From NCBI GenBank assembly GCA_041859375.1, contig JBHEKP010000051.1, forward strand, positions 1-5,051: a DNA stretch of 5,051 nt. The letters run 5' to 3'. The notes under the pieces were generated by a model. That model had not been told where the DNA came from. It was given only the letters and a program-made list of their open reading frames with translations, and did not search any database. Shown piece after piece: positions 1-5,051 of this stretch. The position numbers were made by a program, and so were the translations under genes. The stretch is from JBHEKP01 sp041859375. Lineage in GTDB: Bacteria; Hydrogenedentota; Hydrogenedentia; Hydrogenedentales; CAITNO01. Within the stretch, counting starts at the first letter, position 1. Each line of letters opens with the position of its first letter.

Positions 1-19
1 GAGCCGCGCCGGGGCGGGT

Positions 20-967
20 TCATCCCAGTCCGGCCCAGAAATCGTCCACGGCCTTTTTGCCCTTGCGGGCGGCGTCGTAGACGTCCACGATTTTCCAGCC
101 GTCCACCATGATCCATCCGGTGTAGCCGCCGTCGTAGAGCACCCTCAGCGCGGCGGCCGTGTCGCAGTGTCCGTCGCCGCAGGGCAGGTGTTTCGACGTG
201 CCGTTGAAGAGGGTGCCGTCGGTGTCGGTGAGGTGGACGTGGCCGATGCGCTCCGCGCCGACGCGCCGCAGCATCTCCTCCGGCACGCCCCGGCTCCCCC
301 ACATGAGATCGAAATGGCTGGGGTCGTAGTTGGTGCGGCACGCGGGGTGGTCAGCCTCCGCGAGGATGCGCTCCAGGTGCTCGCAGGTGTTGAAGATGAA
401 GGGCGGCTCGATCTCGAATGACAGGTGCATGCCCGCGTCGGCGCAGACGGCCGCCGCCTCGTGGTAGCTTTTTGCCAGGTGGGTGATGGCCGCGTCCACA
501 TTGGGGTTGCCCTCCAGCCCGCCGCCGGGCCAGTGGCCGATGAAGTCGCAGCCCAGCGCCTTTGCCAGCCGCACCCGCGCGCGGAAGTCCTCCAGCCATG
601 CGCGCCGCCGCTCCGGGTCGGCCGCGTGGGCGTCCGGGCCGCCGTTCTGGAAGGTGTACACCCGCAGGTTGTACTTGTCGTAGAGCCCGCGCAGCGCCGC
701 CACGCGCCGCTCCTCCTCGGCCTTCGGGTAGCCGCCCTGGGGCCAGCCCTCCACCAGCTCGATTCCCCGGAAGCCCGCATCGGAGGCGAACTTGAGGACC
801 TCCCAGATCGGGTAGTCCCTGCCGTAGTCCTGCCCGGAGGACATGAATCCGTTGAGGCCGAGGCCCATGGGCCATTTGCCGGGTTTTTCCGCCGCCGCGC
901 GCCGCGCCGCCATCAGCGCGCCCGCGCCCGCCGCCATGCCGAGAAACCGCCGCCGGGTCACATCCAT
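20..967 (-). CDS. Tat-exported xylose-isomerase-like TIM-barrel protein (sugar phosphate isomerase/epimerase superfamily)
   Basis: A 315-residue protein, complete. It opens with a textbook twin-arginine signal: TRRRFLG at residues 4-10, an Ala/Gly-rich hydrophobic stretch to about 21, and an A-A-A site at 24-26, so the folded enzyme should be exported. The rest reads as a divalent-metal TIM barrel of the AP-endonuclease-2 fold. Candidate metal or catalytic residues are E185 or E187 (FEIEP), D215 and H218 (NYDPSHFD), and H243/H245 (HVHLTD), followed by a GDGHCD turn at 264-269. Strand 8 ends in IMVD289, where characterised members usually have Glu. Known relatives isomerise or epimerise sugars, keto-sugars or inosose; the substrate here is unknown. 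The ATG start is supported by GGAGG eight bases upstream and by the intact signal peptide. It is divergent from the oxidoreductase at 1155, which suggests a shared pathway (inference). The family call is firm, the specific reaction is not. Confidence 0.88.
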   Translation of the reverse strand: MDVTRRRFLGMAAGAGALMAARRAAAEKPGKWPMGLGLNGFMSSGQDYGRDYPIWEVLKFASDAGFRGIELVEGWPQGGYPKAEEERRVAALRGLYDKYNLRVYTFQNGGPDAHAADPERRRAWLEDFRARVRLAKALGCDFIGHWPGGGLEGNPNVDAAITHLAKSYHEAAAVCADAGMHLSFEIEPPFIFNTCEHLERILAEADHPACRTNYDPSHFDLMWGSRGVPEEMLRRVGAERIGHVHLTDTDGTLFNGTSKHLPCGDGHCDTAAALRVLYDGGYTGWIMVDGWKIVDVYDAARKGKKAVDDFWAGLG

Positions 968-975
968 GACTCAAT

Positions 976-980
976 CCTCC
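976..980 (-). promoter_or_regulatory. Ribosome binding site of the TIM-barrel isomerase gene
   Basis: On the minus strand GGAGG lies eight bases before the ATG at 967. It is a near-consensus Shine-Dalgarno site and fixes the start that gives a complete Tat signal peptide. Confidence 0.8.
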
Positions 981-1005
981 GGAAGGTTGAAGCGTCCCTG
1001 GGCCC

Positions 1006-1034
1006 ATGATAGCCCTTCGCCCGCGCCCCCGCAA
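1006..1034 (-). promoter_or_regulatory. Candidate sigma-70-like promoter for the isomerase gene
   Basis: Reading the minus strand, TTGCGG (1034-1029) is followed by a 17-base spacer and then TATCAT (1011-1006). The -10 box matches the consensus at five of six bases. The -35 box matches only its TTG. Transcription would start near position 998 and leave a leader of about 30 bases containing the GGAGG site. Spacing is ideal, but one such match in GC-rich DNA from an uncertain lineage is only suggestive. No equally good promoter was seen for the divergent oxidoreductase gene. Confidence 0.38.
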
Positions 1035-1139
1035 CCACGGGCGTCCCCGGCGGGTCAAACGGGGAGATTGCACGGACGGCGCGGGTTGATCTACCGTTTT
1101 CCCGTCCCGGCGAATCAGGGTCCCATCCGGAATCAACCG

Positions 1140-1147
1140 AAAGGAAG
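1140..1147 (+). promoter_or_regulatory. Ribosome binding site that sets the oxidoreductase start at 1155
   Basis: AAAGGAAG ends seven bases before the ATG at 1155. The reading frame stays open upstream as far as 843, but this site together with the Tat signal just downstream shows that translation begins at 1155. Confidence 0.75.
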
Positions 1148-1154
1148 CAGCATC

Positions 1155-2489
1155 ATGGGTTCAGAGAATGGCGGCGGCATGTCGCGGCGCAGTTTTGTGA
1201 AGGGCATCGGCGCGGGGATGATGGCCCCGCTCATCGTGCCCGGGCGCGTTTTCGGCGCGGACGGGGACACGGCCCCGAGCAACACCATCACCATGGGCCT
1301 GATCGGCTGCGGCGGCCAGGGCCGGGGCGACATGGGCGGCGCGCTCCAGCAGAAGGGCGTCCGCTTTGTCGCGGTCTGCGACGTGAACAAGAACAACCTT
1401 GAGGAGGCGCGGAAGATGCTCGCGGATCACTACGGGAAGGACGAGTGCGCCTGCTACTCGGACTTCCGCGAGCTGCTCGCGCGCAAGGACATCGACGCGG
1501 TGATCATCGCCACGCCGGACCACTGGCACGCGCTCATCGCGGTCACGGCGGCGCGGGCGGGCAAGGCGATCTACTGCGAGAAGCCGCTGACCTGGTCGCT
1601 GGGCGAGGGCCGCGCCGTGGTCGAGGCGGTGAAGGCGAACAACGTGGTTTTCCAGGTGGGCAGCATGCAGCGATCCGGAGATCAGTTCAAGCGCGCCTGC
1701 GAGCTTGTGCGCAACGGTTACATCGGCAAGATCAAGCACATCAACGTGGGCCTGCCCAACGGCGGCCACGCGCTGTGGGTGGACTCGCACCCGGCGCCGC
1801 CGCCGCACGTGGACTATGACTTTTATGTGGGCCCGGCGGAATGGGCGCCCTACCACGAGAAGCGCCTCGACTGGGACTGGCGCTGGTGGATGGGCTTCGG
1901 CGGCGGCCAGATGATGGACTGGATCGGCCACCACGGCGACATCGCCCACATGGGCATGGGCTGGGACAACACCGGCCCCGTCGAGATTGAGCCCGTGCTC
2001 TGGGACTATCCGAAGGAGCGCAACAACCTCTACAACGGCCCGCTGCACTACCACTTCAACGCCACCTACGCCGACGGCACGACCATGATGGTGGCCAGCA
2101 TGGACACCATGCCCGACGTGTTCAAGAACTGCGGCGACACGGGCACCCAGTGGTTCGGCGAGGACGGCAAATGGGTCTACGTCTCCCGCAAGGGCATCGA
2201 GGTGAGCGACAAGGAGCTGAAGAAGGTGAAATTCACCGACAAGGACTTCCGCTTCCGCAAGGAGCGCAACCACATGCGCGACTTTCTCGCCTGCGTCCGG
2301 GAGAAGCAGGAGTGCATCGCCCCCGCCGAGGCGGGCCACCGCTCCGCGTCCATCGGGCACCTCGGCAAGATCGCCTGCCTCTACGAGTGCAAGCTCCAGT
2401 GGGACCCGGCGGCGGAGAAGTTCGTCGGCAACGAGGGGCTCAACCGGGTGCTCACCCGCAAGTACCGGGGCGACTGGACCCTGGCCTGA
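1155..2489 (+). CDS. Tat-exported Gfo/Idh/MocA-family oxidoreductase
   Basis: A 444-residue NAD(P)-dependent oxidoreductase. Residues 10-16 (SRRSFVK) are a twin-arginine motif, followed by a hydrophobic stretch to about 29 and a likely cleavage near VFG/AD at 34-35. The Rossmann domain starts at 46 with the dinucleotide-binding glycines of GLIGCGGQGRG (48-58) and an acidic strand end at D76 (AVCDVN). The family hallmarks ATPDHWHA (119-126) and CEKPL (141-145, K143 the usual catalytic lysine) follow. The C-terminal domain has GGGQMMDWIGHHGDIAH (249-265), with D255, H259/H260 and D262 in the place of the family's catalytic Asp/His region; this resembles the bacteroidetes-type C-terminal domain. 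Relatives oxidise or reduce sugar, polyol or keto-sugar hydroxyls; export through Tat fits loading of the cofactor in the cytoplasm. ATG 1155 is preferred over an internal ATG at 1179 because of its ribosome binding site. It is divergent from the isomerase gene and is followed by a strong terminator. The substrate cannot be deduced. Confidence 0.92.
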   Translation: MGSENGGGMSRRSFVKGIGAGMMAPLIVPGRVFGADGDTAPSNTITMGLIGCGGQGRGDMGGALQQKGVRFVAVCDVNKNNLEEARKMLADHYGKDECACYSDFRELLARKDIDAVIIATPDHWHALIAVTAARAGKAIYCEKPLTWSLGEGRAVVEAVKANNVVFQVGSMQRSGDQFKRACELVRNGYIGKIKHINVGLPNGGHALWVDSHPAPPPHVDYDFYVGPAEWAPYHEKRLDWDWRWWMGFGGGQMMDWIGHHGDIAHMGMGWDNTGPVEIEPVLWDYPKERNNLYNGPLHYHFNATYADGTTMMVASMDTMPDVFKNCGDTGTQWFGEDGKWVYVSRKGIEVSDKELKKVKFTDKDFRFRKERNHMRDFLACVREKQECIAPAEAGHRSASIGHLGKIACLYECKLQWDPAAEKFVGNEGLNRVLTRKYRGDWTLA

Positions 2490-2518
2490 ACATAAAGAGC
2501 ACTGTTTTGCCCCGCAGG

Positions 2519-2527
2519 TGGTAAACT
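2519..2527 (+). promoter_or_regulatory. Weak extended -10 candidate upstream of the TPR gene
   Basis: TG-G-TAAACT is an extended -10-like element (four of six bases match TATAAT, plus the TG). No convincing -35 box lies 16-18 bases before it. It is recorded because any dedicated promoter for the TPR gene must fall in this roughly 50-base gap before the hairpin, or overlap the hairpin itself. Low confidence. Confidence 0.2.
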
Positions 2528-2543
2528 ATTGACGGGTAATCAT

Positions 2544-2576
2544 GACTCCGGCGGACCGGTCCGCCGGAGTCTTTTT
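2544..2576 (+). terminator. Strong rho-independent terminator (perfect 28-bp palindrome plus five T)
   Basis: GACTCCGGCGGACC (2544-2557) is followed directly by its exact reverse complement (2558-2571) and then TTTTT (2572-2576). Folded, this is a stem of up to about 12 base pairs with a minimal loop around the central CCGG, and a U-tract follows at once. It lies 54 bases after the oxidoreductase stop and is oriented to end that transcript. There is no matching A-run on the left arm, so it should act in the plus direction only. It also sits only 20 bases before the TTG start of the next gene, so it could double as an attenuator or operator for that gene. Confidence 0.85.
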
Positions 2577-2596
2577 CCCCCGGAGCGCGGAACACC

Positions 2597-3598
2597 TTGC
2601 GGTTGGCATGGAAAATAGCCCTCGCCGCCCTTGCCGTGGCGGCGGCGGCGGCCCTTTGGCGGGGCATGGCCCGCCCCTCCGCCGGCGAGCTTGTCGCCGG
2701 GGCGGTGGAGATGCTCGCCGCCGACCCGGTGGCCTGGGTGGACGCCACCCGCGACGCCGTGCGCGCGGCGGCGGCGGCGGCCCTCGCGGAGGGCGACGAG
2801 TCCGCCGAGGCCTGCCATGTGGTGGCCATGCAGCTCCAGCGCGAGGGGGACATTGCGGGCGCGGAGGCCTGGTTCCGCGCGGCCATGGCCGCGCGTCCCG
2901 ACTGGGGCTGGCCCTACGCCGCGCTGGGCAGCCTCATCGCCCGGGACAACCCGGACCGGCTCGGCGAGGCGGAGGAGGCGCTGCGGCGCGCCATCGAACT
3001 GGAGCCCGGCTGGTCGCGGCCCCACAACAGCCTCGCCGTGGCGCTGCGCCTCCAGGGCCGCCTTGAGGAGGCGGAGGAGGAGGCGGTGCGCGCCGTGGAG
3101 CTGGACCCCAACGACATCGCCGCGCAGAACAACTACGCCAACCTGCTGGTGCACCTGGGCCGCCTGGAGGACGCGGAATACCATTACCTGGCGGCGCTCG
3201 ACCTCGATCCGAACCACCCGAAGCCCTACTACAACCTCGCCTGCCTTTACAGCCTCCTCGGCAGGGACGACGAGGCCATGGCCATGCTGGAGGAGTCGGT
3301 GCGCCGCTCCGGCGTCATGCGCCAGGACGCCGCCACCGACCCCGACCTCGACGGCCTGCGCAACCGCGAGGACTTCATGGAGCTGATCTACGGCGTTTCC
3401 GACGTCATCCCCGCCCTGCCCTACACGGAGGGGAACGGAACGCCGCCGGAGGGGGACATGACCGCAGAGGGCGAAACCGGCGTCATGCCCCCGCCCGAAG
3501 CCGCCCCGGAAGCCGCCGCACCCGCCGACAGCCCGGCCGATGAAGAAAAAGGCGCGGTCCCGCCCGCCGCAACAGCGGACGAAACCGCGCCCAACTAG
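2597..3598 (+). CDS. Membrane-anchored or exported TPR-repeat protein
   Basis: A 333-residue protein read from a TTG codon. An N-terminal hydrophobic segment (about residues 5-21, preceded by R2 and K6) is either a signal anchor or a signal peptide, so the body should lie outside the cytoplasm. Five tandem tetratricopeptide-like repeats follow at about 69-102, 103-137 (slightly long), 138-171, 173-206 and 207-240, with the usual A-x-x-x-Y/F and D/E-P-N signatures (ELEPGW, ELDPND, DLDPNH). A closing DPDLDGLRNREDFMELI helix (248-264) is typical after TPR arrays. The tail, about 277-333, is rich in Pro, Ala, Glu and Asp and probably disordered. TPRs mediate protein-protein contacts; the partner is unknown. 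The TTG start is inferred from GGAG at 2582-2585 and from keeping the whole hydrophobic segment; TTG 2603 or GTG 2636 are alternatives. It is separated from the oxidoreductase by a terminator, so a functional link is not implied. Confidence 0.82.
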   Translation: MRLAWKIALAALAVAAAAALWRGMARPSAGELVAGAVEMLAADPVAWVDATRDAVRAAAAAALAEGDESAEACHVVAMQLQREGDIAGAEAWFRAAMAARPDWGWPYAALGSLIARDNPDRLGEAEEALRRAIELEPGWSRPHNSLAVALRLQGRLEEAEEEAVRAVELDPNDIAAQNNYANLLVHLGRLEDAEYHYLAALDLDPNHPKPYYNLACLYSLLGRDDEAMAMLEESVRRSGVMRQDAATDPDLDGLRNREDFMELIYGVSDVIPALPYTEGNGTPPEGDMTAEGETGVMPPPEAAPEAAAPADSPADEEKGAVPPAATADETAPN

Positions 3599-3605
3599 CC
3601 CCTCC

Positions 3606-3645
3606 GGGACCCTTCCTTCCCTTATGTCCCCCGCGTCTTTTTTTT
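3606..3645 (+). terminator. Possible weak terminator between the convergent TPR and holin-like genes
   Basis: An eight-T run (3638-3645) follows the TPR stop. The only stem before it is GGGAC (3606-3610) pairing with GTCCC (3626-3630), with a 15-base loop and a seven-base gap before the T-run. This is a weak fit to an intrinsic terminator. The T-run itself overlaps the TAA stop of the convergent gene. Confidence 0.3.
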
Positions 3646-4015
3646 ACGCCCCGCGCTTCAGCCTGCGCACGCTCCGCTCAATCCACAGATCGATCTGCGC
3701 GCGTCCGAGGATGTCCGCCAGCGCCACGCCCGCCTCGCCCGCAAGGGCAAGTGCCCGCCGCCGGGCCAGTTCGCGCGCGCGGCGGCGCTCAGCATCGGTC
3801 AGCTTGCCGTCGGCGCGGCCCGCCTTGAGCGCGCGGACATACTCCTCGTAGACCTGGCGCACGGCGGTTTCAATGAGCTGGATGGCGCACCGCCGGAGGC
3901 GGGCGCGCCGGCCGCGGAACCACGCGGAGGAGCCGAGCGCGGCCCATACCGCGCCGCCGACGCCCGCCGCAAGGGTGAGCACCGGTTCCGAGGCGATGAT
4001 TTCCGACAGGTTCAT
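3644..4015 (-). CDS. Small membrane protein resembling LLH-family phage holin
   Basis: A 123-residue protein. One hydrophobic segment at about 11-32 is followed by a strongly basic patch (34-42) and a long amphipathic helical part: IETAVRQVYEEYVRAL (48-63), then GKLTDAERRRA (70-80) and a final WIERSVRRLK (111-120). This order, one transmembrane helix, then an AV..V...YV..LK helix, a K-L-T/D-E-A stretch and an IE..V..LK end, is the pattern of the LLH-type holins, which sit in the inner membrane and release endolysin. The assignment rests on remembered family style, not on a search. The frame opens further upstream with GTG codons, but the ATG at 4015 has AAAGGAG five bases before it and is chosen. 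It is the last gene of the block; no endolysin gene follows. A non-lytic small membrane protein is the alternative. Confidence 0.58.
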   Translation of the reverse strand: MNLSEIIASEPVLTLAAGVGGAVWAALGSSAWFRGRRARLRRCAIQLIETAVRQVYEEYVRALKAGRADGKLTDAERRRARELARRRALALAGEAGVALADILGRAQIDLWIERSVRRLKRGA

Positions 4016-4020
4016 GGGTT

Positions 4021-4027
4021 CTCCTTT
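4021..4027 (-). promoter_or_regulatory. Ribosome binding site that fixes the holin-like gene start
   Basis: Minus-strand AAAGGAG lies five bases before ATG 4015. It selects this start over GTG 4036, GTG 4033 and ATG 4030 in the same frame, the last of which overlaps the stop of the tail-like gene. Confidence 0.75.
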
Positions 4028-4029
4028 CA

Positions 4030-4707
4030 TCACCACCAGGCGTCGCGCCAGTAAAAGGACGCGGCCCCCGCGTGGCTGCCGTCGATGTCGTCGTTGAACT
4101 GGATCACGTCCGCGCCCGCCGCCACAAGCGGCCAGACGCCCTGAATTTGCGCGGTCACGTCCGCGCCGTCGAGCGCCGCCCTTCCGGCGACGCCGTCAAG
4201 GACGAGGGTGGAGCCGGTCTCCACGACGCCGTTGAACACGGCGGCGCGGAGGCCGCCGCCGAATCCGGGGCGCGACACCCGCCCCGCGGCGGTGAACACA
4301 ACGCGCAGCGGGACGGGCGCGGTCCCGGAGGAATTCAGCGCCATGGCCTGCCCCCGCGCGATGATCACCGCGTCCGCACGGCTTTCCTCCTCGGCCTCCT
4401 CCGCCAGGCCCTCCGCGCGGAAGCGCGCGCCCACCGCGGCGGAGCCGCCGCAATGGTGCGTTTCCCGGCGGAGGCTGAGAAGCCGCGCCGCCATGCGCCG
4501 CCCCGGGCGGATGCCCACGGGGACCAGCCCGGCCGCGTCCCCCCGCGCGGCAAGGCCCGCCGCGTCGAGCACGGCCTGGAGCGCCGCCGCGTCCCCGGGG
4601 TTTTGGAGCAGGACCGACACGTCAATGAACCGTGCGAAGCCCTCCCCCTCCCGCACGACCCGGTCCGAGCCCGCGCCCTCAAGGGCCAGTCCGCCGATGC
4701 GTATCAT
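4030..4707 (-). CDS. Phage distal-tail-like protein (Dit/Sipho_tail style)
   Basis: A 225-residue protein without signal peptide or membrane segment. The second half is the informative part: LNSSGTAPVPLRVVFTA (124-140), ETGSTLVLDGVAGRAALDG (163-181), then WPLVAAGADVIQF (192-204) and a terminal YWRDAWW (219-225). The order 'N-x-G-x-x-x-x-P', 'G-x-x-L-x-x-D', 'W-P-x-L-x-x-G-x-x-x-I-x-F' and a closing aromatic 'W-R-D-x-W' is characteristic of distal tail proteins and related siphophage tail-tip domains, which form the hub joining the tail tube to the tip. The N-terminal half is less diagnostic. The ATG at 4707 overlaps the upstream stop (ATGA) and is preceded by a purine-rich GGGGAGGGGG (4724-4715), so a 337-residue extension in the same frame is rejected. 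The holin-like gene follows after 14 bases. Phage origin is likely; the exact tail role is inference. Confidence 0.6.
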   Translation of the reverse strand: MIRIGGLALEGAGSDRVVREGEGFARFIDVSVLLQNPGDAAALQAVLDAAGLAARGDAAGLVPVGIRPGRRMAARLLSLRRETHHCGGSAAVGARFRAEGLAEEAEEESRADAVIIARGQAMALNSSGTAPVPLRVVFTAAGRVSRPGFGGGLRAAVFNGVVETGSTLVLDGVAGRAALDGADVTAQIQGVWPLVAAGADVIQFNDDIDGSHAGAASFYWRDAWW

Positions 4708-5051
4708 GGCCGTTCCCCCTCCCCGAAAAGCGGGCCGGTTCCGGTGATCTCGGCCAGGCGCGGGGGCGGCTCCCGCCGCAGCACCGGCGCGAGGAGGTCC
4801 CAGCCCCGCAGCCGCGCGTCCTCCCCGGCCCGCGCCAGCAGGCCGGGGAGGCCCGTGTCGTCCCGGCGCTGCCCGCCCACCGTTGTGTTTTGCGCGCCCG
4901 CCGCCGCCGTTGCGGCGAGGCAGGCCAGCACCATCCCGCCCGCGAGGAGCGCGCCGCCGTCCACCAGCCGGGCCGCGGTGTCGCCGGGGTCCGCGTCGGG
5001 GTCCAGGCGCGCCCCGATTTCCAAACGGGCCCGCGCCAGGCACGAGGCCAC
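4704..5051 (-). CDS. Partial ORF at the window edge, unrecognised, first gene of the phage-like block
   Basis: The stop and 115 codons are visible; the 5' part may lie beyond the window. The first visible codon is GTG (5051-5049), which could be the true start or an internal valine. The protein is Ala/Arg/Leu-rich and helical, with a hydrophobic stretch at about 34-52 of the visible part, a TTVGGQRRDDTG segment (56-67) and a helix ending in WDLLAPVLR (84-92), then a Pro-rich tail. I do not recognise it. Its small helical make-up and its place just before a tail-like gene would suit a phage neck or connector protein, but that is a guess. It is translationally coupled to the tail-like gene by a four-base ATGA overlap at 4704-4707. 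The frame is chosen over the overlapping Gly/Arg/Pro-rich frame because its composition is protein-like. Confidence 0.6.
   Translation of the reverse strand: MASCLARARLEIGARLDPDADPGDTAARLVDGGALLAGGMVLACLAATAAAGAQNTTVGGQRRDDTGLPGLLARAGEDARLRGWDLLAPVLRREPPPRLAEITGTGPLFGEGERP

Noticed and set aside
843..1154. N-terminal extension of the oxidoreductase frame by 104 codons back to 843
   Set aside because: The extension overlaps the first 125 bases of the divergent isomerase gene, is Pro/Arg/Ala-rich without domain character, and would bury the Tat signal. ATG 1155 has a good ribosome binding site.
1161..2360. A 399-codon open frame antisense to the oxidoreductase
   Set aside because: It is a shadow of a GC-rich gene with strong third-position G/C. 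Its product is a Val/Ala/His/Arg-rich low-information sequence with no motif, and the plus-strand gene is unmistakable.
1155..2489. GH109 alpha-N-acetylgalactosaminidase as identity of the oxidoreductase
   Set aside because: Length and Tat signal are similar, but the GH109-type HxxNHYPTHGLGP stretch is missing, and the C-terminal motif GGGQMMDWIGHHGDIAH fits the ordinary oxidoreductase branch.
2528..2557. TTGACG at 2529-2534 as a -35 box for the TPR gene
   Set aside because: The -35-like hexamer is good, but the sequence 16-18 bases downstream is the GC-only palindrome arm, with no -10 resemblance.
2540..3217. A 225-codon minus-strand frame across the terminator and the TPR gene
   Set aside because: It is Arg/Gly/Val-rich, crosses the palindrome, and is opposite a clear TPR coding frame.
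3599..3643. Prophage attachment site in the convergent gap
   Set aside because: No tRNA end, integrase or direct repeat could be seen, and the other end of the block is outside the window.
4708..5043. Upstream extension of the tail-like frame to 337 residues
   Set aside because: The added 112 residues are Gly/Arg/Pro-rich shadow sequence overlapping the edge ORF. ATG 4707 has a purine-rich ribosome binding site and an ATGA overlap.

Overview
The window is GC-rich (by eye well above 60%) bacterial DNA that is almost fully coding. It holds three host-type genes on the left and a compact phage-like block on the right. The two left genes carry twin-arginine (Tat) signals and belong to families that are strongly expanded in Planctomycetota, Verrucomicrobiota, Lentisphaerota and Candidatus Hydrogenedentota. 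That makes such a lineage the best guess for the host, but it is inferred from protein style alone; no rRNA or other marker is present.

Layout. (1) 20-967, minus: a Tat-exported xylose-isomerase-like TIM-barrel protein of the sugar phosphate isomerase/epimerase superfamily. (2) 968-1154: a divergent intergenic region with a plausible promoter for gene 1 and the ribosome binding site of gene 3. (3) 1155-2489, plus: a Tat-exported Gfo/Idh/MocA-family NAD(P)-dependent oxidoreductase. (4) 2490-2596: a short gap with a perfect 28-bp palindrome plus T-tract, which is a strong intrinsic terminator. (5) 2597-3598, plus: a membrane-anchored or exported TPR protein that starts with TTG. (6) 3599-3643: a convergent gap with a T-run. 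(7) 3644-5051, minus: three tightly packed genes, transcribed right to left. They are a partial unrecognised ORF, a distal-tail-protein-like ORF and a small LLH-type holin-like protein. The first pair is coupled by an ATGA overlap, and the second pair is separated by 14 bases with a clear ribosome binding site.

How they fit together. The isomerase and the oxidoreductase are divergent neighbours, are both predicted to leave the cytoplasm through Tat, and come from families that often act together in oxidation/isomerisation of sugars and polyols. A shared extracytoplasmic carbohydrate step is a reasonable inference, but the substrate cannot be read from the sequence. The TPR protein is probably a separate transcription unit. 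The right-hand block looks like the end of a prophage or a domesticated phage-derived cluster that continues beyond the window. I found no tRNA, rRNA, CRISPR array, insertion sequence or integrase, and no gene-free stretch above 300 bases.
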